A stretch of DNA of 64,000 nt from Bacteroidales bacterium (GCA_015061185.1 SUWZ01000006.1:1-64000), one strand, 5' to 3'. Shown: positions 1 to 9,312, counted from the first letter of the stretch. Program-made: numbers and translations. The notes: generated from the sequence alone by a model not told the origin.

Positions 1-32
1 TTTAAAAGAACTTTTGAAAGGGACGAAAAATA

Positions 33-79
33 AGTACGTCAGAATAGTTTTTAAACACGCTATTCTGACGTACTTTTTA
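33..79. terminator. Bidirectional intrinsic terminator
   Basis: A perfect 15-bp inverted repeat (33-47 against 60-74) with a 12-nt loop is flanked by a T-tract on the right and an A-tract on the left. It can therefore act on both strands. It lies just beyond the stop codon of the minus-strand lipoprotein gene ending at 95. Confidence 0.85.
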
Positions 80-94
80 TGGGGAATCACTCTC

Positions 95-880
95 TTAGTT
101 AGAATATACGAGATTGTCTATGCAAACATAAGTTGGTGTTAGGATACCATATTCATTTTTATCTGAAGAATCAAATGTTATGATAATTTTATTTACAATG
201 CCCAATGAGCTAATATCAAACATTGTCCATTCATCGCATATATATGATTTCCCTTCTCTAAAATCAGCAAGGTAGAAAGTGCAATCATTTGTTATATTTC
301 CCTTTGCATCATATCCGGTAAATGTCACTGAGAAATAGTCACCATCACTAAATTTTGTACATTGATTAAAATCTCCATCGTCTCCTTTGCTAATAGCCAA
401 GTAGGAGTAGGTTGTATTATTTAGGCGAAGACTATGAACTTGTTTTTCTCTTCCATCCATAAAGTTCATTACAGCATTGTTGGATGCCACCATGAAATTT
501 TTTGAAAGAGTAGCTCCTGATTCTGCATACACACTATAAACATTACTAGAGCCACTGGTGACAGTGTCAGTCAAAGAGGAACAAACAAATCCGTTCCAAG
601 ATGACCACTCCTGAGTAAAGAGATTATGAAAAATTAATTCTCCGCAGTGGAATTCATTATAATAATTTGTTACCAGAGAGCCGTAGTAGTACTCTTTTAC
701 CTTTTTTCCTGTTAGGTCTGAACCATTCCAATAACCTTGGGATGATAATTCAATATTTTCAAATGTGATTGTAAATCTGCCTTTTAGAGGATCATCATCC
801 TCTTCATTTTCGCAAGAAACAAACAATGCCGGGATAATCAATAGAATCCAACATAATAAATTAAAATAGTTCTTTTTCAT
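95..880 (-). CDS. DUF4465 surface lipoprotein, probable cobalamin-binding (BtuH-like)
   Basis: This 261-residue protein starts with a lipoprotein signal peptide ending at Cys23 (FVSC), followed at once by an acidic ENEEDDD stretch. Such a stretch after the lipidated Cys is typical of Bacteroidota lipoproteins sent to the cell surface. The rest, from FENIELSSQGYWNGSD onward, matches the DUF4465 beta-sandwich family as I remember it. Some Bacteroides DUF4465 members (BtuH) bind vitamin B12 on the cell surface. The gene is preceded by a cobalamin riboswitch in the same orientation, which independently points to B12 capture. No btuB or btuG partner is visible in the window. The family call is firm; the B12 role is inference from family and riboswitch. 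Confidence 0.82.
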   Translation of the reverse strand: MKKNYFNLLCWILLIIPALFVSCENEEDDDPLKGRFTITFENIELSSQGYWNGSDLTGKKVKEYYYGSLVTNYYNEFHCGELIFHNLFTQEWSSWNGFVCSSLTDTVTSGSSNVYSVYAESGATLSKNFMVASNNAVMNFMDGREKQVHSLRLNNTTYSYLAISKGDDGDFNQCTKFSDGDYFSVTFTGYDAKGNITNDCTFYLADFREGKSYICDEWTMFDISSLGIVNKIIITFDSSDKNEYGILTPTYVCIDNLVYSN

Positions 881-921
881 ACTCTCTTTATTTTTTTTAG
901 ATTATTAGTTACAAAATGTAA

Positions 922-990
922 CTCGAGAATAAGATAGGGATTAGGTAATTCTACAGCCTTAATAGTAAAAAAAATCCTCTTATTCCCGAG
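922..990 (-). promoter_or_regulatory. Putative expression platform of the cobalamin riboswitch
   Basis: Positions 922-934 and 978-990 form a 13-bp stem with one G-U pair between the riboswitch and the lipoprotein start codon. A second short palindrome (908-923, AGTTACA-AAA-TGTAACT) overlaps the foot of the first stem by two bases, so both cannot form fully at once. It also sits closer to the start codon at 880. This looks like a switch acting on translation, since neither hairpin is followed by a long U-run. The mechanism is inferred. Confidence 0.5.
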
Positions 991-1010
991 AGTCTTTAAT
1001 TTTGTTCGTG

Positions 1011-1170
1011 TAGGTAGGTATTCTGACTTATCCCATTTTATTCACCTTCCCATGAAACTCACAGTGGTATAACGAATAAAACTTTAGGAGGGATTTACAG
1101 CAGCGGGTACTGTTCTTGATTCTCACAAGATTCCCTTTTGATTTTCAAGATACACTTGAAAATGCCTACA
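1011..1170 (-). ncRNA. Cobalamin riboswitch
   Basis: Read on the minus strand, this segment has the cobalamin aptamer landmarks in order: AAAAGGGAATCTTGTGAGAATC, then GTACCCGCTGCTGTAA, then the CACTGTGAG and GGGAAGG elements, then AAGTCAGAATACC. The terminal GTAGG and CCTAC segments pair as P1. It lies 130 nt upstream of the DUF4465 lipoprotein gene on the same strand and so should control it in response to adenosylcobalamin or a related cobamide. Confidence 0.93.
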
Positions 1171-1213
1171 GAACTTTAGCGAAATTATGAATAATAATTT
1201 TACGAAACAATTC

Positions 1214-2884
1214 TTACAATAAAAATTTTAGTATCACTCCGTTATTTTTTTTCACTTTTATTGAAAAAGGAGATACCGAAGAGAAAAGTTGTTTCCCGGA
1301 TTTATTTGTAAGAAGATCGGTATATTTTCTTTCTTGATTATTTTCTATTCCCAACAATTCAAAAGCGTGAATAGGAAGATTAATTTGCAGAGAAACGTCA
1401 AAATCTTCGAAGTTAGAAATAATCAGAATAAGTTCATTCTCTTTTTTTCTCAAATACGCATATTGTTTGATTGTATTGAAAAACGGATTGTTAAAGTTTA
1501 CATATTGTAAATCGAAGAAGTTTCCTTTCCTGATTGCTTTTTCATTTTTGCAAATATTCAACAATTTCGTATAAAATTGTTGCAAAGAAATTTCACCTTT
1601 TTTTAGTTCACCTGATAACCATCTTTGTACAGTTGGTATTGCAGCATAGTCGAAGATGGTTGTTTTTCCATCATCACCGCTAAATCCCTTTTCTCCTTTT
1701 GCCTCTTCACCAAATTCTTGACCATTATAGATCATGACAGCACCGGTGTTAAGAGTGGAAGAAATTATCATTGCAGGTATCCCTTTTTCCGCTTTACCTG
1801 CAAAAAATGGTGAGGCAATTCTCTGTTCGTCATGATTTTCCAAAAAATTCAATATGTGCTCCTCTATTCCGTCCAGCTGTTGCCAAATTCCTGTAATATC
1901 GTGGCAGGCACCTTCGTTTCGCATGATTTCTCTCAATTTGTCGTACAAGCCTACTTTGTCGTATAAGTAATCAAATTTTCCATCAAAGATGTATTGTCGA
2001 TATTGATAAGGGTCATACGTTTCAGCTATGAAGATGATGTTGGGATAGCTCTCTTTGATGATAGGAATTACCCAAGCCCAAAATGCTACCGGCACCATTT
2101 CTGCCATATCACACCTAAATCCATCTACATTTTTACTACACCAAAATAGTAGTATATCCCTCATTTTTAGCCATGTGTTGGGAATAGGAGAGAAGTCATG
2201 GTATTGATTATTTCTATAGTCGATACCATAATTAAGTTTTACAGTCTCATACCATTCATATATACCGGGGTTGTTGGCGAAATAATTATTACCGGTTGCT
2301 TTACAAGGTGTTTCAGAGTAAGGCTTTTCTGCTCCTCCTTGCATATCAAATCTTCCTTCTAACGACTCGTTTACTAAATAGTAAAAGTTATTTTGATTGA
2401 AAAAGAATACCTCTTTTACATCGTCTTCTCCTAAGTCTTTTACATTTTTAGGTTTAGCATCAGAGTAATATTCTCTTGCAACGTGGTTGGGTACAAAATC
2501 TATTATTGCTTTCAGTCCCTCTTTATGCGTACGATTTATAAGAGCCTCAAATTCTTTCATTCTTTTTTTAACGTCGCAAGCCAAGTCGGGATCTATATCG
2601 TAGTAATCCTTTATTGCGTATGGAGAACCTGCTTTCCCTTTTACAATAGCAGGGTGGTCTTTTTTGATACCATACGATGAGTAATCAGTTTGAGTTGCAT
2701 GTTCGATTACCCCTGTGTACCAAATGTGGGTTGCCCCCAACTCTTTTATTTGTTTCAATCGTTCTTTGGTAAAATCGTTAAGTTTTCCGCAACCATTTTC
2801 TTCTATCGAACCATTAAAAACTTGTTTTTTTTTTGTATTACCGAATAATCTTGGAAGTACTTGGTATATTAATATTTTCTCCAT
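1214..2884 (-). CDS. GH13 alpha-amylase family enzyme, cytoplasmic
   Basis: This 556-residue (beta/alpha)8 glycoside hydrolase of family 13 should act on alpha-1,4-glucans. The four conserved regions are present: DFVPNH (129-134), GFRCDMAE with nucleophile Asp259, FIAET with acid/base Glu288, and ENHDEQR with Asp352. There is no signal peptide, so it is probably intracellular, acting on stored glycogen or imported maltodextrins; glgB at 41 kb would supply glycogen branching. It is monocistronic. Exact specificity (amylase, oligo-1,6-glucosidase, maltogenic) cannot be told from motifs alone. Confidence 0.9.
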   Translation of the reverse strand: MEKILIYQVLPRLFGNTKKKQVFNGSIEENGCGKLNDFTKERLKQIKELGATHIWYTGVIEHATQTDYSSYGIKKDHPAIVKGKAGSPYAIKDYYDIDPDLACDVKKRMKEFEALINRTHKEGLKAIIDFVPNHVAREYYSDAKPKNVKDLGEDDVKEVFFFNQNNFYYLVNESLEGRFDMQGGAEKPYSETPCKATGNNYFANNPGIYEWYETVKLNYGIDYRNNQYHDFSPIPNTWLKMRDILLFWCSKNVDGFRCDMAEMVPVAFWAWVIPIIKESYPNIIFIAETYDPYQYRQYIFDGKFDYLYDKVGLYDKLREIMRNEGACHDITGIWQQLDGIEEHILNFLENHDEQRIASPFFAGKAEKGIPAMIISSTLNTGAVMIYNGQEFGEEAKGEKGFSGDDGKTTIFDYAAIPTVQRWLSGELKKGEISLQQFYTKLLNICKNEKAIRKGNFFDLQYVNFNNPFFNTIKQYAYLRKKENELILIISNFEDFDVSLQINLPIHAFELLGIENNQERKYTDLLTNKSGKQLFSSVSPFSIKVKKNNGVILKFLL

Positions 2885-3641
2885 TTTCTTAGAAATATAA
2901 AGTTATTACAATTGGTTGATGTCAAAATATTAACGAATCTAACATCAACCAATTCCAAAAATAGATTTTATATTCTTAATTAACTATTTATTTAGTAAAT
3001 ATTTACAACAATTAAGAATATGAAAATAATAGTTAAATCTCATAAACCAGCCTAATAATATAGAGCTGAAACCATTTTTGTTTGTAATCAATTCCACTTC
3101 TTTATCAATTACAAGAACACCGGGCAACAATAAGTGTTTTCAGAATTTTGCAACTTAGAAGTTGTTTAAATTTTATTTCGAGCCTATTTGAGAGAGATTT
3201 TTAAATCTATTTTTAGTCTTCTTTTGCAGAAAATAGTGGACTATTATCAAAAAAGGAGAATAAAAATAGGTTAAAAAGAATCTCAAAGATGCCGAAAATA
3301 AGAGAGTGAAACTCTAAATTTTTTTTTAATAAAATTTAAACAGCTTCTTACTATTACCAACAGAATCGATAAGTTCAAATGGCTCTCAAATTATCTTTTA
3401 TAGAAATTGTTCTAAGGTGAGTTCTATAAATTCAATGTTTATACTTAAGAAAGTATAAATCAAGGGGGAGATGAACTTTCCTGTACTTTTTGTTTATTTT
3501 GGCAATTTGCTATTTTTTAGGTTGTTATAGATACTCTCTCTTTGTCCAGCAAGCTACTCAAAATAGATTCAAAAAAACTGCGAAGTGAAATGATAGTTCC
3601 TCCTAAAAGCAATACCTATAAAATTAGGTCAAAATGATCTA
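2885..3641. other. Gene-free interval with dispersed repeats
   Basis: No plausible gene is seen. The interval holds a full copy of the 192-bp inverted-end element (3157-3348), followed by one copy of the GGTGAGTTCTATAAATTCA palindrome family (about 3414-3434). The rest is AT-rich and carries the promoter region of the amylase. Confidence 0.6.
3157..3348 (+). repeat. MITE-like dispersed repeat, full copy A
   Basis: A 192-bp AT-rich element bounded by imperfect inverted repeats of about 20 bp (AGAAGTTGTTTAAATTTTAT and its complement). Inside are two short palindromes shared by all copies, around AATAGTGGACTATT and AGAGTGAAACTCT. It has no coding capacity. Related copies occur at 27900, 36876, 40864 and 45193, with remnants at 9470, 18916 and 53780. 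Confidence 0.85.
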
Positions 3642-5048
3642 TCAATAATAGCTGGAGCCATCAAAGCAGTGAGTACAGATTTGTTCTTTTGGAAGTCCAA
3701 TTGCTTCTGTCAAATCTTCTATAGTACTAAATTTTAGAGAATTCAAATTAAATGTTGAGCGAATTTCTTCCACTAAACGATTATATTCCGGAGAATCAGT
3801 TGTTTTGTACTTCTCTAAATTTTTATCATGTCTGCCTTCAAATTTTTGAATTATTCTTCGCGTTATCAGGTCTAAATCACTATTTTTAGAAGCAAAATTC
3901 AAAAATTTACAAGGAAATATGAGAGGAGGACATGAAATTCTCATGTGTACCTCTTTAGCCCCATACGAGTATAGAGCACTAACATTATCAGACAATTGAG
4001 TACCTCTAACAATTGAGTCGTCACAGAAGATAACTTTGCTATTATTCAACAATTGCTTATTAGGAATCAATTTCATTTTTGCTACTAATTTCCTAATCTC
4101 TTGAGAAGCAGGGGTGAAACTTCTTGGCCAAGTTGGCGTGTATTTAATGATAGCCCTTTTGTATGGGATGCCACTACCATTTGAGTAGCCAATTGCGAAT
4201 CCGATACCTGAGTCTGGAACAGCAGCGACATAGTCAGCTTGGCAATTATCTCGTTTCCCCATTAAGCAACCAGCACAATGTCTTGCAGCATCTGCATTAA
4301 TATTTTCGTAGGTACTAACCGGATAGCCAAAATAAACCCATAAAAAGGAGCAAACTTGCATTTGTTTTCCGGGAGCTTTGATTTGTTCGTATCCATCCGC
4401 AGTAATTTTAACAATTTCGCCGGGACCTAAGTTATAGCAAGGTTCGTACTCTAAATTGTGGAACGAACAAGATTCGCAAGAGACAGCATATCCATCCTCT
4501 TTTTGGGCAATTGTCATTGGTAGGCGTCCCAATTTATCGCGCGCAGCAATGATTCCATTTTCAGTCAAGAGTAGGATTGTGCAAGAACCTTGGATTTTTT
4601 TATGAACATTTTCAATCCCGGCAACGAAAGAATCCTCTTCCGAAATAAGAAGTGCGATTAATTCTGTTTGATTGATTTTCCCAGAACTCATTTCGGAAAA
4701 AGGCATTTTCTTATCCAAAAGTTCTTGACTCAATTCATCAATGTTATTAATACACGCAATAGTAACGATTGCAAAACGCCCTAAGTGAGAGTTGAAAATA
4801 ATTGGCTGAGCATCTGTATCACTAATTACTCCAATTCCGGCATTGCCTTTGAATTTTGGTAAATTAGGTTCAAATTTTGTTCGAAAGTAAGAGTTTTCGA
4901 GGTTGTGAATACTTCTTGTGAATCCAATTTCCTTGTCGAACATTGCCATTCCACCTCTTTTAGTACCCAAGTGAGAGTTGTAGTCAATTCCGTAGAAAAG
5001 ATCCATTAAACAACTGCTCTTTTTGATTGTGCCAAAAAAACCGCCCAT
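3642..5048 (-). CDS. PurF-like amidophosphoribosyltransferase paralogue without N-terminal catalytic Cys
   Basis: This 468-residue protein has the PurF architecture: an N-terminal glutaminase-type Ntn domain (about 1-230) and a phosphoribosyltransferase domain with PRPP loop FCDDSIVRGTQL (341-352). Putative 4Fe-4S ligands are also present (Cys258/Cys261 region, Cys373, Cys458/Cys461). True PurF begins Met-Cys-Gly, with the Cys exposed as nucleophile. Here the start is MGGFFG, and no Cys occurs until residue 13, so glutamine hydrolysis by the usual mechanism should fail. A lineage-typical Bacteroidota paralogue of this form exists as I recall. It could use ammonia or have another PRPP-linked role. 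It is 24 nt downstream of the exonuclease gene and probably co-transcribed. Confidence 0.85.
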   Translation of the reverse strand: MGGFFGTIKKSSCLMDLFYGIDYNSHLGTKRGGMAMFDKEIGFTRSIHNLENSYFRTKFEPNLPKFKGNAGIGVISDTDAQPIIFNSHLGRFAIVTIACINNIDELSQELLDKKMPFSEMSSGKINQTELIALLISEEDSFVAGIENVHKKIQGSCTILLLTENGIIAARDKLGRLPMTIAQKEDGYAVSCESCSFHNLEYEPCYNLGPGEIVKITADGYEQIKAPGKQMQVCSFLWVYFGYPVSTYENINADAARHCAGCLMGKRDNCQADYVAAVPDSGIGFAIGYSNGSGIPYKRAIIKYTPTWPRSFTPASQEIRKLVAKMKLIPNKQLLNNSKVIFCDDSIVRGTQLSDNVSALYSYGAKEVHMRISCPPLIFPCKFLNFASKNSDLDLITRRIIQKFEGRHDKNLEKYKTTDSPEYNRLVEEIRSTFNLNSLKFSTIEDLTEAIGLPKEQICTHCFDGSSYY

Positions 5049-5072
5049 TTTGATTTATGATTTATAATACTT

Positions 5073-5681
5073 TTATTTTACTTCGTTTTTTAATTGTTGG
5101 TAAATAACCAATGCCGCCCAAGCATCCAATGCCGCATATTTCATTTGTTTGTCTGTCAAGGTCTCTGCCTCCCAGTTGGTCAGACGTTGCGACTTTGATA
5201 TCTTTTTGTTAAATACAATTGCGTATATTTTAGACAGACTATTATCTGCAATACCAAATTGTTTTACATATTTTTGTAAATCTATGAAATTGTTTGGAGA
5301 AAAATTTTGGAGTTTATTAATACCGGAAAAATCGTCTTTTAAAGATAGACCGATTTTCATGATATTTTCATTCTCCATTATTTCTGAGATAATATCAGAC
5401 AACATTTCAGCCATGTTTATCCGAAACAAGTAGCAAGTTGACAATGTACTCAATTGAATTAAGCAAACATTATTAATTTTCCCTTTTACAAAAGATGGTT
5501 TAGTTTCAGAGTCAAACCCTAAAAGCTTTTGTTCTTTTAATATTCCTAATGCTTTTTTTGCCTCTTCTATTGTTTGCACAACTTCAATTTGTCCATTGAA
5601 TTCTTCGATAGGCAACTCTGCAATCTCCTCTTTGGTGATGGATGTTTTGAATGTCTTACTCTGTGAAGAAATTGTGTTCAT
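5073..5681 (-). CDS. 3'-5' exonuclease, DEDDy family (RNase D/WRN-like)
   Basis: This 202-residue single-domain DnaQ-like exonuclease should cut single-stranded 3' ends with two metal ions. Visible motifs are Exo I FDSET (Asp57, Glu59), Exo II GLSLKDD (Asp116/117), and Exo III YAALD (Tyr182, Asp186), which makes it the DEDDy subtype. It lacks the HRDC domains of full RNase D. Its start overlaps the end of the DUF5063 gene by 26 nt, which implies translational coupling. The pairing DUF5063-exonuclease is common in Bacteroidales from memory. Confidence 0.88.
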   Translation of the reverse strand: MNTISSQSKTFKTSITKEEIAELPIEEFNGQIEVVQTIEEAKKALGILKEQKLLGFDSETKPSFVKGKINNVCLIQLSTLSTCYLFRINMAEMLSDIISEIMENENIMKIGLSLKDDFSGINKLQNFSPNNFIDLQKYVKQFGIADNSLSKIYAIVFNKKISKSQRLTNWEAETLTDKQMKYAALDAWAALVIYQQLKNEVK

Positions 5682-6270
5682 TGTTCTCCTCGTTTAAAAA
5701 TTCGTCATCTTCAAAATCAGCATTAGAATATCTAACATTATGCAAAGCTCTTAAAGCATTTAAAAGTTTTTGTCCCCAGAAAGATTTAAAATTATCCAAA
5801 CAATCCTTTAATGAGTCATTCATGATGTCAATGTCAGCTGACTGAAAATTGCCAATCATGTCTTTTAAATCTTGGTAAATATCTGCAATATCTTCTGAAA
5901 TATTAGATAGGATAGGGGTGTCGCTATATTGCATATCTTCAACAAAAACATCTAAATATTCATCATATTGCCCTATAACTGATTTTAATTTCGTCTGTAT
6001 ATATTCGTACTCTTCTTCTGTAACATAGGTTGTCAATTCTGAAAAGGAGGTATCATCCATTGAAGGTAAAACAGATGTTTTAAGATAAAGCAAAGAGAGC
6101 AACTTCGGCATCTTATCAAAAAATGTACCTCGTTCCATTTGTTGACAATTTTCGACAAATGAACAAAACTGTGCTGCCACGGTAACAAACTCTATACTGT
6201 TTTTGTCATAAACCGGGTGTTGTGGATATTCTTCCCTTTCAGTCATTTTAACCTTGTTAAATTTCTTCAC
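5656..6270 (-). CDS. DUF5063 family protein
   Basis: This 204-residue, mostly helical, acidic cytoplasmic protein has no signal peptide. The N-terminal EREEYPQHPVYDKNSIEFV block and the overall pattern fit DUF5063 by recall. A second in-frame Met nine codons in (6246) could be the real start, because MTEREEYPQHPVY looks like the conserved beginning. The C-terminus overlaps the exonuclease gene. Function is unknown; fixed linkage to a 3'-5' exonuclease hints at a nucleic-acid-related role. Confidence 0.72.
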   Translation of the reverse strand: MKKFNKVKMTEREEYPQHPVYDKNSIEFVTVAAQFCSFVENCQQMERGTFFDKMPKLLSLLYLKTSVLPSMDDTSFSELTTYVTEEEYEYIQTKLKSVIGQYDEYLDVFVEDMQYSDTPILSNISEDIADIYQDLKDMIGNFQSADIDIMNDSLKDCLDNFKSFWGQKLLNALRALHNVRYSNADFEDDEFLNEENNEHNFFTE

Positions 6271-6323
6271 AAAAGTACAAAATTTGAATGAAATGACGAG
6301 TAGATATAGTTTTTTTTTAACAA

Positions 6324-6353
6324 AAAAGGGAAGATTTTTTTATCTTCCCTTTG
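6324..6353 (-). terminator. Intrinsic terminator of htpG
   Basis: An AAGGGAAGAT/ATCTTCCCTT stem (about 6325-6334 and 6342-6351) with a T7 loop is followed on the minus strand by a run of Ts. It sits 23 nt after the htpG stop codon and before the DUF5063 gene, separating the two minus-strand units. Confidence 0.75.
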
Positions 6354-6375
6354 TATATTGCTAATAGGCTGATTT

Positions 6376-8421
6376 TTACATCATTTCTATACTCCTTTTT
6401 ACAAAGGTACTTAGAGCCTCTCCTTTTAGCAAATTATTGGATAATAATGCCAAATCTACAAGTTGTCTGACCTCTTTATTTTCTGAGGAGTATTTGCTAT
6501 AGATTGACTTTTTCTCTGATTTTGCAGATGCAATTTCATCATCAATTTTCTTTATTTCATCTTTGGTTGTAGCATCTAAATCACTATCTTTTTTATCTCC
6601 TTGCAATGACTTTCGTTGGTTTTCCAATTCGTTTATCTTATTGGTGATTGGTGTTACCTCTTTGTCGCATTGCTCTTTTTCGTCTGCTAAAATTCGTTTG
6701 ATAAGTGGGTGCTCTGTATTGACTACAAAGTTATAGCTATCTGGCATTTCTCCATAGAAGTTCATGCCGGATTGGGCTGCAGACATCTCTTTCATTCTAC
6801 GCATAAACTCGTTTTGAGTGATATAGGTAGGCTGACTGTTGGCAGAGAGACTCTCGAATGAAACGATAAAGTTATTTTTGTCATTTTCAGGTAGTTGTGC
6901 GCTAAAGATACTTATTAATGCATCTTGTTCGTTGGCATTCAAGTCCACCTGTTTTGCATTCTCTTTGGCAATCAATTTTTCAATTACATCTGAGTCAACG
7001 CGTGTGTAGCGAATTTTTCCTTCAGATTTTTGTTCTAATCTGCTGATAAAGTGAGAGTCTAATTGTCCATCCATCAGCAATACATCGTATCCTTTTTCTT
7101 TTGCAGACTCAATGTAGCTGTGTTGCTCCTCTTGATTGGTTGCATAAAGGTAGATGATATTTCCATCTTTATCTTTATGATTTTCACTTACCAAGGTCTT
7201 ATACTCTTCTAACGTATAATATTTTCCATCTACGTTTTTCAATAGAACAAATGATTCGGCTCTTTCGGCAAATTTTTCATCTGTCAAAATACCATATTCG
7301 ATAAAGATTTTCAAATTGTCCCATTTGCTTTCAAACTCTTCTCTTTGTTGTTTGAAAATATCTTGTAGTCTGTCTGCTACCTTCTTTGTGATATGGTTGG
7401 ATATTTTTTTTACGTTTGAGTCACTCTGAAGGTAACTTCTGGATACATTAAGTGGAATATCCGGTGAGTCGATTACTCCATGCAAAAGAGTTAAATATTC
7501 AGGTACAATTCCCTCTACAGAATCGGTAACAAATACTTGATTGCAGTAAAGTTGAATTTTGTTTTTTTGAATTTCAAAATTGTTTTTGATTTTCGGGAAG
7601 TATAGAATTCCGGTTAAATTGAAAGGGAAATCAACATTTAAGTGGATATAGAATAGTGGATCTTCACTATACGGATACAACTCTTTATAGAATTTCAAAT
7701 AATCTTCTTCCTTTAGTTCACTCGGTTTTTTAGTCCATGCAGGTTGAGGATTATTGATAACATTATTCTCTTCTGTATCAACTTGTTTTCCATCTTTCCA
7801 CTCTTTTTTCTTTCCGAATACGATAGGAATAGCTAGGAATTTACAATACTTATTTAATAGTTCGCTGATTTTGTTCTCTTCAAGAAATTCTTTGTTCTCG
7901 TCATCGATATAAAGTACAATATCAGTTCCTCTTTCAGCTTTATTAATTTCTTCTAATGTATATTCCGGACTACCATCGCAACTCCATTTTACAGCTTTGG
8001 CTCCATCTTTGTAGGATTTTGTAATGATTTCTACTTTCTTTGAAACCATGAATGAGGAGTAGAATCCCAATCCAAAGTGACCAATAATTGCGTTGGCATC
8101 ATTTTTGTATTTCTCCAAAAACTCTTCCGCTCCGGAGAAGGCAATTTGATTGATGTATTTGTCAATCTCTTCTTCTGTCATACCAATTCCTCGGTCAGAG
8201 ATAGTTAAGGAGCCTGCATCTTTGTTTACTTTAACCTCAACAAATAGCTCTCCTAATTCTCCTTTGAAATCCCCAACGGAAGAGAGTGTTTTTAGTTTTT
8301 GAGTGGCATCAACAGCATTGGATACTATTTCACGAAGAAATATCTCGTGGTCACTATAAAGAAATTTTTTGATGATGGGGAAGATGTTGTCTGTTGTTAC
8401 CCCGATGTTTCCTTTTTGCAT
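6376..8421 (-). CDS. htpG: Chaperone HtpG (bacterial Hsp90)
   Basis: This 681-residue protein is a cytosolic ATP-driven homodimeric chaperone. The N-terminal GHKL ATPase domain shows SDHEIFLREIVSNAVDA (Asn for Mg), DRGIGMT (Asp contacting adenine) and IGHFGLGFYSSFMV (lid and glycine loop). The middle domain contains the catalytic Arg region NVSRSYLQSD. The C-terminal dimerisation domain carries a charged insert (about residues 590-650, INELENQRKSLQGDKK) typical of Bacteroidota HtpG. The gene stands alone with its own terminator. No eukaryotic-type MEEVD tail is present, as expected. Confidence 0.97.
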   Translation of the reverse strand: MQKGNIGVTTDNIFPIIKKFLYSDHEIFLREIVSNAVDATQKLKTLSSVGDFKGELGELFVEVKVNKDAGSLTISDRGIGMTEEEIDKYINQIAFSGAEEFLEKYKNDANAIIGHFGLGFYSSFMVSKKVEIITKSYKDGAKAVKWSCDGSPEYTLEEINKAERGTDIVLYIDDENKEFLEENKISELLNKYCKFLAIPIVFGKKKEWKDGKQVDTEENNVINNPQPAWTKKPSELKEEDYLKFYKELYPYSEDPLFYIHLNVDFPFNLTGILYFPKIKNNFEIQKNKIQLYCNQVFVTDSVEGIVPEYLTLLHGVIDSPDIPLNVSRSYLQSDSNVKKISNHITKKVADRLQDIFKQQREEFESKWDNLKIFIEYGILTDEKFAERAESFVLLKNVDGKYYTLEEYKTLVSENHKDKDGNIIYLYATNQEEQHSYIESAKEKGYDVLLMDGQLDSHFISRLEQKSEGKIRYTRVDSDVIEKLIAKENAKQVDLNANEQDALISIFSAQLPENDKNNFIVSFESLSANSQPTYITQNEFMRRMKEMSAAQSGMNFYGEMPDSYNFVVNTEHPLIKRILADEKEQCDKEVTPITNKINELENQRKSLQGDKKDSDLDATTKDEIKKIDDEIASAKSEKKSIYSKYSSENKEVRQLVDLALLSNNLLKGEALSTFVKRSIEMM

Positions 8422-8670
8422 AATTATATACGTTTAGTGGGAAGTTAATTTCCCCGATTTATATTTTTATTTTGAGTTACTTTTATAGAAATTATACATT
8501 TCTTGCTATTCAAATAATAGAACAACTTTTAGTTGTCATCCATAAAGGTGATAGTAAATAATTAATCAACTAATCATTTTTGTTCTCTTTTGAATACACT
8601 CTATATCTATCAAAATAAGTGCCAAAGGTGGATGTCTGACAAATTGTCATAATTATAAAACGGGATTCTG

Positions 8671-9312
8671 CTATTTTGTTCGTTTTTTAGCAGATTTGCA
8701 ATAAGGGATAAGTCCGCATTGTTCGCAATGTGGTTTTCGTGCGGTGCAAGTGTATCTTCCATGAAGAAGTAACCAATGGTGGGCTTTAGATAGGATTGCT
8801 TGGGGTATGTTTTTAACCAATATTTTTTCGCATTCAAAAGGCGTTTTGGCATTGTTTGTCAATCCTAATCTGTTAGAAACTCGAAATACGTGTGTATCCA
8901 CGGGCATTGCCGGTTGATTGAATGCTACGGCAGAAACTACATTAGCTGTTTTTCTTCCGACCCCCGGAAGTTCTTGTAGCATTTCAATATTATTAGGTAC
9001 AATTCCGTCAAAACGCTCTATTAGCATTTGTGACATTTTATGGAGATTGGTTGCCTTATTATTGGGGTATGAAATACTGCGAATATAGGTGTATATCTCT
9101 TGAGGATTACTCTTCGCCATATCCCATGGTGTAGGATATTGTTTAAAAAGTGAAGGGGTTACTATATTCACTCTTTTATCTGTACATTGGGCAGATAAGA
9201 TTACTGCTACCAACAATTCGTATGGGTTGGAATAGTTTAGCTCACTCTCGGCTACAGGAACTTCTCTTTCAAACCATTCAAAAATTTTCTCGTAACGTTC
9301 TCTTTGTGTCAT
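8671..9312 (-). CDS. nth: Endonuclease III
   Basis: This 213-residue base-excision repair DNA glycosylase/AP lyase removes oxidised pyrimidines. The helix-hairpin-helix LPGVGRKTANVV carries catalytic Lys121, and VDTHVFRVSNRLG carries catalytic Asp139. The 4Fe-4S cluster loop is C-x6-C-x2-C-x5-C (Cys189, 196, 199, 205). Length and all key residues are normal. It appears monocistronic; no close partner gene is on its strand. Confidence 0.97.
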   Translation of the reverse strand: MTQRERYEKIFEWFEREVPVAESELNYSNPYELLVAVILSAQCTDKRVNIVTPSLFKQYPTPWDMAKSNPQEIYTYIRSISYPNNKATNLHKMSQMLIERFDGIVPNNIEMLQELPGVGRKTANVVSAVAFNQPAMPVDTHVFRVSNRLGLTNNAKTPFECEKILVKNIPQAILSKAHHWLLLHGRYTCTARKPHCEQCGLIPYCKSAKKRTK

